Source: Paragyromitra xinjiangensis (taxonomy: Eukaryota; Ascomycota; Pezizomycetes; Pezizales; Discinaceae). From it: a stretch of 64,000 nt of DNA. The position numbers and the translations under genes are program-made. The stretch covers positions 2,039,844 to 2,103,843 of the forward strand of contig JBCAMK010000009.1 in the NCBI GenBank assembly GCA_038503065.1, written 5' to 3'. Each line of letters begins with the position of its first letter. The first letter of the stretch is position 1. Under the pieces are notes generated by a model that had not been told where the DNA came from, did no database searches, and worked only from the letters and a program-made list of their open reading frames with translations. This document shows, piece after piece, positions 31,798 through 42,700 of the stretch.

Positions 31798-32404
31798 CTT
31801 GTCCTCCACCATAAGAATCGGAAAACAGGGGGGTGCGGCTTTGTATGCTACGGGATTGCGCTTAGACTTCCCAACATACAAAGCCACACCCCCCCTGTTT
31901 TCCGGTTCTTATGGGAGAAAACCTTTACAATGCCAGCGTCCTAGCCACAAACACCTTTAGAATACCATCCAACACCAAGCACAACCAGAGACACACGGAA
32001 ACCTTCGCCTACCACATAAAAAGCCCACTACCATACTGCTTTTGCTTACCCAAGTCTAAGGTTTTAGGGCAAGATAGAATAAATTAAATAAATAAATAAA
32101 CAATTAAGCACATTTAGTGATAGGAGCCCTTTAGATGAGTGTGCATTGCCCTGCTGGACTTTGTTTGGTTTAAGCGAGGCGTGGCTGTCAGTGGAGCAGC
32201 TGGAGCATAGAGACGTGCCCAAAGAGTTACCATATCTAGCAGGAACTAGGAGAATTTGGCTAATAGTGGGGCTGTTTATGTGGTAGGCGGAGGTTTCCGT
32301 GTGTTTCTGGTTGTGCTTGGTGTTGGATGGTATTCTAAAGGTGTTTGTGGCTAGTACGCTGGCATTGTAAAGGTTTTCTCGTTCTTATGGTGGAGGAGGA
32401 CAAG
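31798..32404. mobile_element. TIR element (family D), TA target site, interrupted by family E
   Basis: TA at 31796-31797 and 32405-32406. The left end CTTGTCCTCCACCATAAGAA continues CGGAAAACAGGGGGG; after removing the insert the right arm is the inverse (CCCCCCTGTTTTCCGG TTCTTATGG, TGGAGGAGGACAAG). Confidence 0.8.
31915..32380. mobile_element. Family E element with 10-base target duplication
   Basis: GTTCTTATGG occurs directly at 31905-31914 and 32381-32390. The arms GAGAAAACCTTTACAATGCC..ACTAGCC-like..AGAGACACACGGAAACC are inverted at the right (GGTTTCCGTGTGTTTCTGG ... GGTTTTCTC). Long arms plus a 9-10 base duplication fit a Mutator-like non-autonomous element. It is 466 bases and lies inside family D. 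Confidence 0.85.
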
Positions 32405-32775
32405 TAGGTATGTGCATTTGCGTGGGTACTCTATAACCAGGTCCACCAACTGATCAGGCACGCCATCAGACTGGGGGCTGTACGGTACTGGTGCTGCCGA
32501 TATATTATTCAGTCACGTGTAGGGGAAGTGCTGGAACGGGAATTAAGGTGACGAAACCTCACAAAGCACCGACCACAAAGCACCCATAGGGCACCCACAA
32601 TATCACAAAAGGTCACTAACAACACCAATAATACAGGTATCAACAAGCAAAAACTGCCAAATTGATGCTGAGAGCCAAAACAATCACGGACCAGAACAAA
32701 CCAAAAAAGTAGCCATTGCCACCCTGCTGCTCTGGCACGTGACTAAATAACTTGTTGGCAGCACCAGTAGAGTAT

Positions 32776-33046
32776 GTGGAGCACCTGGTCAGGTGGACAC
32801 GGGCCACGACTTAACTGACGAGAAGATTCGATTGATGAAAAAATGTATGGTTACACCGAACCCACTGTAGCAAAGGGGAGTTCTTTCTTTGTGACTTCTA
32901 GATGCCGATATTCTAATTAGCCTAATATTGATTCTGGTTTCCGTAAATCACTTTATGAACTTTATTGGAGCAGATCTATCTAAATTCGCGTAGGTATAAG
33001 GTCCGCCAACTAACCAGGTGCACCATCAAGCCGGGGGTGAATTTAC
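32776..33046. mobile_element. Family C TIR element, third copy
   Basis: CACCTGGTCAGGTGGACACG at the left and CCAGGTGCACCATCAAGCCG at the right match the arms of 31666 and 55409, more diverged. Confidence 0.6.
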
Positions 33047-34158
33047 TCTGCTTCAGCAACAAACATCGCTCCTAAGCCTCCGATTTTGACAGCATCTATG
33101 CGTATGTTGGCTCGCTTCTTCTTTCTCCTTGAGGTAGATAGAGCCTAGTGATCGGAGCCTTGCAGTGCAGAGATACTGGCTCTCAGGGTAATTCCGTTCT
33201 GTTGACGTCATAGTTAGTGCTGATCTGAATGCTGCGATAGTGAGGGAAGCACGGGCCTCAAATCGAATATTTCTCGTAATAGATCGGAAGTGCTTTGCAA
33301 GGGGCCATAACGCGCGAAGGCGGCCTGTACTCTACTCTAAAAGCTCGGAAAATTTAGCACAGTGAGTCAGTGCCACAGGAGCCTGGCAAACCCGCCAGCC
33401 CTGCAGCCCTGCGTCAGCTACTGAAAAGAATTTGAGACTGAAATTTCTAAATTTAGCTACCAGGATCAAACCCTGTACACCCACAAATCTCCAGGCTCTT
33501 GCCGCGGGTGTGATGAGGCTCACCAAGGAAAGGGCCCTGCTTGTTTGCTTCGAGAGGGTAACACCTTCAGCCTGTGCGTTGTATAGAACTCCAGAGATGG
33601 GATGTGGATACACCTACGTGGGAAATCAGAACATACTCTATTAGTCGGATAACCAAAACCTCCCAGCCCGCTGCGGATGAACAGCAATCGCCCGACTTTA
33701 CAGGGGATGCTTCTATTACAGCCTCAGACCTATGTGGGCAGGGCCCGGGTGGTTGCTTCGGCATACACCCGATCAAGCTGCTGCAAGGCACCGTGGGTTC
33801 GTATCCTTCTCCAAAGCCGGGGAGTTGGTATATAACGTGAGGCGGGGAAGACACAAAAAGCAAAACCGATAGAAAGTGTGGGAAGGGGAACTTCTTAGAC
33901 GTCATTGTTAGACTGAATCGTGGGGGTAGGCGCTACCCGGCTCATCAAGGGTTATATACATGTATATAGACACGTCACCCTTCCCTAGTGATATCGATAT
34001 CACCATTATTACATAGCTTTATCGGTTTTGGCGTTTTCTACACCAAGCAACATACCCCCGGACTGTAAGTCAACTTCCATAAAATTTATGTGATCTGTTG
34101 CGCAATATCGCACGATTAAACAGTAACTGACGCCAATTGATATACAGCGAAGTCTCCA

Positions 34159-37100
34159 ATGAGTCACACACCGAGAAAAGCTACCATACTACAATGTTTT
34201 TCGGAAAATGAAGTCGATCTGGACAATCAATGGGCAGCACTTAGAGACACGTGTACAGGTCTGCTGGGGGGTTTGGTAGGCGCCAGTGCTAATGATCCTG
34301 AAGTGCGCAAGAGAAAGCATGTGGTAGCGCATAAATTGGAGCACTGCTATCCGAAAATTTTCCCCAAAGGTTTAAAGGACGATGACGATCTCCATCGCCA
34401 CGGGAGCTATGCGTTGGTCACTTACTGTATGCAGACGACCAAGAGGCTTAACAAAATCACTCCCTCAGGCTCTCTGGATCAGCACCCCAAGCAAACTGGC
34501 AGCGTAAATCTTGGCCGAGAGTTTGTTTTGAAGCCTAAACCCAGACGCCGCCAGCTCTCTCCCGAGATACCTGATGAATCTGACGCGGGGCCCGAATCCA
34601 GCAAAGTGTCCAGCTCTGACTCCGAGTCAAAGCCCGAGAAAAACCATGGATACCAGTACCGAACTACAACTAAGCCTGAGGAAAAAACCAAATCTAGGCG
34701 TCGGGCCACCCTCGAGGAAGTGCGCGACCCTAGCCCAGCAGCCACGCATAAACGCAAGCGTCAGTTCCAAACACCCGAGGAAAACCCCGATTATGACACC
34801 AGACCAGGGTTTGATTCCGAGTCCGAGTTAGACCCCGAACCTAAGCTCGAGAGAGAGTCCAAACCTAGATATAGGTCCACCCCCAAGAAAGTATCCGACT
34901 CTAATCTCGGGCCCAAGCCTGCGAAAAACCATAAACGCCAGCGAAACCACTCCACCCCTAAACCCGAGAGGGAGCACAAACTTAGGAAGTTCAGCCCTGG
35001 CGAAGTATCTGGCGAGGTATCTGGCTCTGACGTACAACCCGTACGCAAAAGGAAGCGCCCGCAGGTACTCGCCCTCGAACCTGAAGACAGGTCCAACTTT
35101 GGCTCCGGGCAGGAGTCCAACACCACTGTCGAGTCAGGGCCTAAATCCACGTATCGGTCCACTGCCGGGGAAGTGTTCGACCCTAACCTCAAATCCGAGA
35201 CCGGGGAAGGATATGGGCACCAGAGCCGATCTACCCCCAAGCCCGGGGAAGTGCCCAGACCCAGACACCAACTCACCCCCGGGGAAACACCTGGCGCTAG
35301 CCCGCGCAAATTCAAACTTAAATACCCGCAACTCAGCCAGCTCTCTTTCACTAATTTGGATCCCAAGCCTGAGCAAATTCCAGAAAGCCAACACCAATCC
35401 GCCGTTGGACATGACTACGGATCTAACTCGAAATCCGTTGAGCAAGGGAATGCTGTTGCCCCTTCCATTTCCTTGGATTCCGGCCGTCAGGATAGTAATG
35501 ATTGGCTTGCTAGACTCGGTTTGTACTTTAAGATCACTAACAGCGAGGGTAATCGATTCGATTGGGACCCGTTCTTGGTTAATTTCAGTGAAATCTGCCT
35601 GCCTGGTGTGAAACCCTCGGTTGAGGATGCAAGCATGAGCCAGCTTCAAAAAATCATTGAAGAGGAGGGGTACGGGGTTGGCACGTATACTCTATTGGGA
35701 GACTCCGGCCCAAATTCTGTCAGTATCCGGAACGATCGAGCACTAAGGGCTCAACTTAACGCTTTTGGCTACAGCAGGCAGAGAGCACAGGATAGCTCGG
35801 GTGTAATTTCCTGTGAATACACACTGAAAATGAGAGAGACACATCCTATTGAACTTAATGCCACCCCTGCTGGGCCTCCTCTAACTACTAAGGATAATGT
35901 TGCCACCAAGGATGGTAAGTTTGAGCCAGTGTGTCAGCGGGATTGAACTAATACTCATGATCCAGCGATATAGAATTAGCGTCAGGATCACAACCAACAA
36001 CGCCACTGCCAAAATCGTCATTACCACCAGGACCTTTATCAAAACCACCATCAAGATCATCGTCCAAATCCCCAACAGCACTGCCGCCTCAATCCCCATC
36101 AGGACCACCAGCGCCGCCGTCATCCCAATCACCATCAAGATCATCGTCCAAATCCCCAATAGCACTGCCGCCTCAATCCCCATCAGGACCACCAGCGCCG
36201 CCGTCATCCCAATCCCCATCAGGATCACCGCCAGCATCCCCTTCCCGATCCTCATCAAGATCATCACCGGCATCACCCTCCCGATCCTCACAGGGACTAC
36301 CATCACCGTCACTAGTCCTAGATGCTCGAAAAACTACTGGGGCTATAGATCTTAAATACCCTCCCCCAGAACCCAATACAGCAAAACCGCCTGCAGGATT
36401 CCCAGAAGAGAATAGCTTACAGGGCTACAACTCTGAAAAACAAAGTACAAGGGGGGCTTCAGCATCAGCCAACCGCTCACTGAGAACCAAGCAGCTCGGC
36501 GGTCTCTATAGCCTGGAATGCTCCCACGACACTCAGTATCCTACCAAGAGGCCTAAGCTTGAGGAAATGCGAGCAGACTTTATAGAAGAGGAAGAGCTGA
36601 CACCCCCCCATTCCGAAAAGACCCTCACAGCTTTGGAAAGGTATGATCAAGGAAAATTACCCTATGTCTTTAGTTTATGGATAGGCTTATACCAAACGGT
36701 CATTCCGCCCAAATGTGATAGGTTCGTAGCCTCAAAAGATCTCTCGGCTCTCAACCATTTCGTAGACAGTGAATGGTCGAGGGATATTTGCCCCGCTATC
36801 TTCGCTCAGGACCATACCGACCCAACAGCTAAGCTCCGGTTTCCTGGTGTAAAGTTAACTCTGTTCCCACATCAGATTGTGGGTATTTGGTGGTGCTTGA
36901 AACAGCAAAATACAGTGTTCCGCAGTGGCGTTATAGGTGATGAGATGGGCTTTGGAAAGGTATGCTTTTTTGTATGCTTACACCCCAGGGGGTTTCACTC
37001 CTCTTTCTCCCACAACGCAATGCTGAGTCAAAAATTTAATGGGTGATATTCTAATTTCCCGCTTCACCAAAAATAGTCAGCCCAAGTTGCCGGTTTCTTG

Positions 37101-39135
37101 GAGGGTAATGCCCAGCTGCTGGAGCTTCAACACGACATACAAACCCAGAGGGATCATAACCCGGACACAGACATGGGTGCTGGTTTGGCACCTCAGCCCT
37201 GCAAAGTACGGGATTCAGCAGGGCCAGATTGGCATCGTATACAATGCCCTTGCGAGTCCGAAGCACTCCGGCGCATGGAAGGCATTCCGGGCCCTACACT
37301 CATAACTTGCCCCCCCAGTCTCTTGGCTAATCTCGCAAAGGAGCTGTATAAATTTGCAGATCTCAAGATTATTCGGTTCAATAAACCACACAATCATGCA
37401 TACTGGGTACACAACAAGGAGTGGTTGTCGGAGGCGGATTGGAAAAGCCTGGTTGCCCGTGATGAGGATTCCTTGCGCGCTAATTCCCGCACTATCTTCT
37501 TAGTTGCGAGTCAGAGTGCATTTGCAGTGCTCTCCGACAGTAGGATTTCGGCTTGGAAGAGCTTGAACGCTAGTGAGCGTAGGGAATTTGAAAAAACAAT
37601 CGAAAGCTATCGTTCCATGGGATTCAACAACGCGGATGCGATAAACAGAATGTATAGTGTCCAAGGTTCTAAGAGGAAGAGCTATCGTCGCCGGGTGTTT
37701 CGAATTCCGTTCGCTCGTGTCATTATGGATGAAGCTCACCGCATCATTCAGGCAGGCTCCAAAAATTTGACCTTTCTCAAGTTTTTGGGTGTTCCATTTT
37801 GGTTCGTAAGCGGCTCTGCTGTGAACATGGTACCGGAAAAGTGGGATGGATGGCGGGGGCTAATGGAAGATGGGGAATGGCGCTTTGACAGTGTGGCCCA
37901 GAAGTACACAACTAACGGTTTTAAGAGACTGAAGAAGAGGTTTAAGGCATGGCAGACGCAGTTGGATAATTTTGAAGGGGAATCGGGCGCACTGTCTGTA
38001 GCAGATGAGTGGGCCGAGTTTCTGCAGTGCTTTGCCCTCCGGCGATGTTCAAAAGATAAGCTTTGGGATAAGCCTTTGCTTGACCTTCCTGACCACAATA
38101 TCAAGGATATCCAGATCAAAATCCTGGGAGACAAGGCAGTCTGTGCTGCTTACGAGAAGCTCTCATCAATTGCGCAACTGACTATTGACCGGGAAAGGCT
38201 TAAGGGTGAAGACAGAATCTCTCAAGGGCGAAGTATCTGGCGTAGGCTTCGGCTAGCGTCCACCATCCCTGCTATTTTTATACTTCCGCAACTGAAGGAA
38301 CAGCAATGGCTCAAAGAGGAGGTCCTGCATGTTTCTAAACTTGAAGACAAGGATCCGTTCCGGCAGCACCTACAAGACATAATTCGCATGTCTCCAAAAC
38401 TTCAATGGCTGCAGGATTTTGTCCAAGGAGAGAGACTCGGACTGTCTGGATCCAAGGGGTTTTTAGAGCAGAAGGACGGGTCTGGTGTGAGTGATAAGTT
38501 GTTGATATTTTCGGCGAGCCCTGCAGTATTACACTGCGTTGATCTGGTAATACCCAAAGCCCATACCATGGCTCCAGTTGAAAGTTTTTGCTAACTATAA
38601 CTAGTGTTTGGAGGAATGGGGATTAAAAGTCGGAAAGGCATGGAGTGCCTCACCTGAAGAGAGATCTGAATTGTTCATAGATTTCCAGGGAGATGAAGAA
38701 CCCCGAGTACTCACAGGAACATATCAAACGATGAGTGAAGGAGCAACACTTACTAGGGCATGTACTTGCATTATGATGGACCCGGACTGGACCATAGCAG
38801 CAGAGAATCAAGCCAAGGGCAGGATCCATAGAGTAGGCCAAAGGCGGTTGTGTACAACTTACCGTCTTATCTCAGTTGACGCTTTTGATGCAAGGGTTAT
38901 TGCTGCACAAAGAAAAGGCCAAAAACTGAACAATGAAGCATTTTCGAAGAAGGCTGAGTGTGGTAGTGAGGATGATTTTGTGCGAAAATTAGAAGACCGT
39001 ATGAGGGAGGAGCTGAGTAGGGGGCCGAGGGAGGAGGTAGAGCCGCACAAGTCAATTGAGAAGAGTCCTTCCCCATCAGTGCCTCTCTTTGGTCTGAATT
39101 ACTATCAAGAATCGTTTAGTTTTGGAGGCTCATAA
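34159..39135 (+). CDS. SNF2-family ATPase with novel N-terminal domains, four exons
   Basis: Exons 34159-35914, 35974-36959, 37077-38546 and 38605-39135 splice in phase (donors GTAAGT, GTATGC, GTAATA; acceptors ATATAG, AAATAG, AACTAG), giving about 1580 residues from MSHTPRKATILQ. Domain 1 (residues ~10-95; DPEVRKRKHVVAHKLE, YALVTYCMQ) and domain 2 (~448-560; DWLARLGLYF, LVNFSEICLPG) are shared with the 21068 paralogue and unknown to me. Between and after them are charged or Ser/Pro-rich disordered tracts. The ATPase core shows FPHQIVGIWW (~886), motif I GDEMGFGKS (907-915, lysine 914, with an intron exactly after it), DEAH at 1132-1135, a divergent motif III (VSGSAVN instead of SGTP), KLLIFSASP (~1387), GATLTRACTCIMMDP and arginine-finger motif GRIHRVGQ (1476-1483). 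Expected role: ATP-driven remodelling on chromatin or DNA, nuclear. No RING or bromodomain seen. All catalytic motifs are present, so it is likely functional. Confidence 0.85.
36057..36225 (+). repeat. 84-base in-frame duplication in SNF2 exon 2
   Basis: CATCGTCCAAATCCCC and CCATCAGGACCACCAGCGCC recur with a period of 84 bases (36061 and 36145), giving two copies of a 28-residue Ser/Pro-rich unit (ALPPQSPSGPPAPPSSQ). It lies in the disordered linker before the helicase. Confidence 0.85.
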
Positions 39136-39926
39136 GCTTGGTTCCTATCCTACTATCCTAGTTTTCTTTGATGTTTAACCTTCACGGTGTGGTGGGGCAT
39201 GCTGGGTGTGGAAGGAAGCGATGGGTAGTCACGTGCACAGGAGGGCGCTCGCCCACAACGGAAATAGAGGAGGTTCGTGTACTATTCTTATCTGCTTGTA
39301 TTATTTTTTTGAAAATAGAAACCTTTGCGTTGCATATTAGTTGAAGTGTATCTGCCACAGAAAATAAAAAAACTCAGAATCTCTGTCCCGCGCATCAAGC
39401 CGAATCGACTCCCAAACCTCCTCCCACGCAGCCTCCGAATCCACTGCTGAACTGACTGCCGAATTGACTCCTGAATAGACTGCTTGCTTGTTTCCAAATC
39501 GACTCCCTAACAGCCTCCCAAGCAGCTTCTGCATCGGCTGCTTGCTTGCAGCCGAATCAACTCCCTAAAGCCTCCCGAGCAGTCTCCGAATCAGCTGCTC
39601 ACTCGCCTCTAAATCCTCTCCACAGTAGGCTCAACGGCAGACTTCAAATAGACAGGATAGGCTGAAGGGCCATAGGTAGGAAGCAGCAGCGTAAGTAGGA
39701 TGTGGGGACTCGTTCAATGTAAATAGATGCGCTGGATAGTCCAAACCTGAGTGACAACAGCCTCCACAGAGCTCAACGGAGCGCCTATACAGACTCCCGG
39801 AGTCTCTATAGAGATATAATATGTCCTCCCTTTGCCTCTCCTAACAGAAGCGGGTCATCGTTAACTCCTCCTTGAAGGCACAACTACGTCCCGAGTCTCC
39901 TAGCCGCTTCTGACCCTACTCTTATA
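39136..39926. other. Gene-free spacer with short-motif repeats
   Basis: About 39400-39620 carries an array of CGAATCGACTCCC/GCTGAATTGACT-type motifs, the same dispersed short motif seen at 10640, 41040, 57735 and 60600. Small frames here are repeat artefacts. Confidence 0.5.
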
Positions 39927-40514
39927 TAGTGATGGGCACAAGACGAGACGAGACGAAAATGAGGGCAGACTTGTCTTGTCTTGCCTTGTAGGGCCCTAGG
40001 TCTTGCTGGTCTCGAGACATAGGGCAGGCCTTGCACAAAGTCTTGCGGTCTCGAGACTTTTGCGGGAGATCTCACCAAAATGCCTGTTTGTATCTTATAA
40101 TTGGTGTTCCTAGACTGGCGGTATTGTTGTTCTTGCCATACATCCACTGTGATACTCCATGATGATTTTTTGAGTGTTTAGAATAGCAATCTACTCAACA
40201 AAAAATTAGAGTATCTAGATGGCCTAGAAACCCTAACTCGCACCCAGGCCTGACCCAGCCCCGCATAGAGGGCCAAATGGGTGTTAATGAGCCAGAGAAT
40301 ACAGCCTGAGTATGAGTTAGAGTTTCTGGGCATCCGAATAGTAAACTTTCCATCCAATACACCCTCCAAAGCTTAATGGTAGAGCACAACAAATAAGGCA
40401 TATACCATATAAAGGTCTCGAGACATCTCGCCTCATGAAATTCCAGTCTTGCTCTGTCTCGGGACTAAATCCCGAGACGAAGTCCCGAGACGTCTCGTCT
40501 CGTGCCCATCACTA
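39927..40514. mobile_element. hAT-type non-autonomous element with 8-base target duplication
   Basis: CTCTTATA occurs at 39919-39926 and again at 40515-40522. The element starts TAGTGATGGGCACAAGACGA and ends with the inverse TCTCGTGCCCATCACTA. TIRs of the TAGTGATGGGCAC type with 8-base duplications are characteristic of the hAT superfamily. Subterminal CTCGAGAC/TCTCGGGAC motifs recur inside, as expected for transposase-binding clusters. It is 588 bases and has no transposase frame. Confidence 0.93.
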
Positions 40515-40674
40515 CTCTTATATCAAGAGTCCGCTGTATATATATTGCTTTTTGGGCGATATCTGTTGTATTTCCCAGTCAGCAACCACTCCTCTTCCCC
40601 CTTTCTGAAAGGAAATAAGAAAAAAAGGAAAAAAGGAAAAAATTCTGGAAGCATCTCTTTCGCTCAAGCTGGGA

Positions 40675-40827
40675 AGCAGTATTATCGGTGCATACTCACA
40701 CCTAGCCTTTTGACCCGAGCCGGGGAGCAGTATTATCGGTGCATACTCACACCTAGCCTTTTGACCCGAGCCGGGGAGCAGTATTATCGGTGCATACTCA
40801 CACCTAGCCTTTTAACCCGAGCCGGGG
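40675..40827 (+). repeat. 51-base tandem repeat, three units
   Basis: Units start at 40675, 40726 and 40777 with AGCAGTATTATCGGTGCATA and continue CTCACACCTAGCCTTTT, differing at one or two bases. The frame stays open through the array by chance. Confidence 0.95.
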
Positions 40828-41086
40828 CAGTTATTCTCAGACTGAGCAGCTTCACCCCAAAATTGAAGATCCACGGAATATATGAATGAGAAATGGAACC
40901 CTGACATATTCATACAGGTGAGGTGATCACCTCCCAAGTCTCTAAAACACCAAAAAACAAAAAACAAAAGCAAAGAACAATAAAAGCATGTGGAGCTGAC
41001 TGGGAAAACACCAACCATTAACACGAATCGACGCGTGAATTGACTGCTTTCCTGCCTCCGAGTCCACGGCTGAGTTGACTGCTGAA

Positions 41087-41440
41087 TTAACTTCCGAGTT
41101 GACTCCGAATCCCGTGCTCCCCCGCCTCAGAATAGACCACCTGCTTGCTTCCGAATCGACTGCTTGCCCGCCTCGAAGCCACTGCTGAATTGACTGCTGA
41201 ATTGACTCCCGAGTTGACTCCGAATCCCGTGCTCCCCCGCCTCAGAATAGACCACCTGTTTGCTTCCGAATCGACTACTTGCCCGCCTCGAACCCACTGC
41301 TGAATTGACTGCTGAATTGACTCCCGAGTTGACTCCGAATCCCGTGCTCCCCCGCCTCAGAATAGACCACCTGCTTGCTTCCGAATCGACTGCTTGCCCG
41401 CCTCGAACCCACTGCTGAATTGACTGCTGAATTGACTCCG
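41087..41440 (+). repeat. 115-base tandem repeat, three units
   Basis: CCCGTGCTCCCCCGCCTCAG appears at 41111, 41226 and 41341, exactly 115 bases apart, each with GAATAGACCACCTG and TGCTGAATTGACTGCTGAAT. The units themselves are built from a shorter GAATTGACTG-like motif. Confidence 0.95.
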
Positions 41441-42129
41441 AAGCGGCTGTTTCTGGGCCTCCGAGTCAATTGCTGCAATGGTTGCTGAGTTGACTCCAAA
41501 CCCACGGCTGAGTTGACTCTCGAATCTCCTCCCACGCAGCCCCTGAATCCTCTAGCTGACAGCCTCGGCAGCGCGCTCTGAATAGGCAGGATGGCTGAAG
41601 GGGTATAGGTGGGAAGCTACAGGGGCTCGTTCGATGTATATAGATCCATTCGATAGTCCATAATAATAGGCGGAGTTATGCTCCAAACCTGGGTGACAGC
41701 GTGACATCGATCAACTGAGAAGGGTGACGGGCTTAACTTACATATATGCCTCTCTGCGAGTCTCCCTGGAACGACTGGGAGCGCCTGTATCGATCTCCTA
41801 GAGGAGGTGGCTCCAACCAGCGCATCCCTGAAGGCACAACAGTTCCCTGGGTCTCCCGAGCCTCCCGGAGCTCTGGGAGGAGATAATTATTTTTGCTGAT
41901 GCACTCGATTCCGAGGTAGTCGATTCGGGGGAAAGTGGACCGTCAGTCCAACAGGTAGTTAGCTCGGGGGAGGGTAGAAGGCCGGTTTCGAAGCAAACAG
42001 GAAGTTGGCTCCGACTCCTCGCAGGAGCCCCTGGAGGTTAGAAGGTTAGGGAGGAAAACGACTCCCCGGGAGATACAGTCACGCCCCAGGAGAGGTGAGA
42101 AGGTAAATAAGAAATAATAAACCTCAAGG

Positions 42130-42700
42130 CCGTTGTGGGCGAGCGTGTAGGATGCCCTGCCAGTTTAACGCAGAGATCTGATATTCGCTGCCTCCGCGCT
42201 GTGAAGAAGAGACTGCGTCAACGCGGACTCCGGTGTCCTATCCCTTATGCTGGTAATACTGCCAACTTTCGTGGGGGCCAAATAACGACCGGCATTTGGG
42301 GCTGTGCGATGATCATGATTAATGTTGTTAGGCTCTCAAAACTGCAATATGAATTTCTGAGAAATACATAGGTAGTCCTAGGAACTAGGCAAAGAATAAT
42401 ACCTGCCCAGCTAAGCCACCCCATTCCACTCCGAAACCTCGGATAGATGTTGGCAGCATTGGAGTACCAGCATAAGGGATAGCAAGGCACATACCTATAT
42501 GCGGATATTAGGCGTGGAATTGAGCGAAAGGAAGGATATATTCGATAACGAATTAGGCAAGGCAAATCGCCCGCCGCAAAGTAATACGATACAGATAGAT
42601 AGAAAAGAATAGGAAAGAATAGAGTAGTGAATAAGGCTTGACAGGCAATACTAAACAGCAATAGCCCGCTATGAATAGGAAATCCTCCGCTGTCAATACC
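42130..42700 (+). repeat. Family A repeat interrupted by a MITE
   Basis: The sequence follows the 8692 copy (GCAGAGATCTGATATTCGC, then GCAAGGCACATA..., ACAGATAGATAGA, GGCTTGACAGGCAATACT). It is broken at CCTAT|AGCAAGG by the 42242-42478 insertion. The repeat's end overlaps the predicted 3' end of the minus-strand gene that stops at 42693. Confidence 0.75.
42242..42478. mobile_element. MITE with 2-base target duplication
   Basis: The arms are CCCTTATGCTGGTA (42242-42255) and TACCAGCATAAGGG (42465-42478), with a second inverted block TGCCAAC/GTTGGCA. AT flanks both sides. Comparison with the uninterrupted copies (CCTATAGCAAGG) shows the exact empty site. It is 237 bases and non-coding. Confidence 0.9.

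Larger units (their letters stand above)
31666..32479. mobile_element. Family C TIR element enlarged by nested insertions
   Basis: The outer arms are CCCCCGGCCTGATGGCGCGC..CTGGTCAGTTGGCGGA and the inverse TCCACCAACTGATCAGGC..GCCATCAG..GGGGG. The related copy at 55409-55573 is only about 165 bases and reads straight across the middle (AACCTTGTTATGTGCATTTG), so this copy grew by insertion of the 31798-32404 element, itself carrying family E. Confidence 0.8.

Noticed and set aside
34791..35366. Long minus-strand frames inside SNF2 exon 1 (also 34479-34757 and 35134-35649)
   Set aside because: They lie opposite the low-complexity charged region of the SNF2-like gene, have no splice structure, and reflect its codon composition.
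35881..36312. Minus-strand frame rich in Met/Val/Ile opposite SNF2 exon 2
   Set aside because: It is the reverse reading of the Ser/Pro-rich 84-base repeats. The plus-strand phase links exons 1 and 2 without stops.
40675..40827. CRISPR-like array
   Set aside because: The units are contiguous 51-base tandem repeats without unique spacers, and the genome is eukaryotic.
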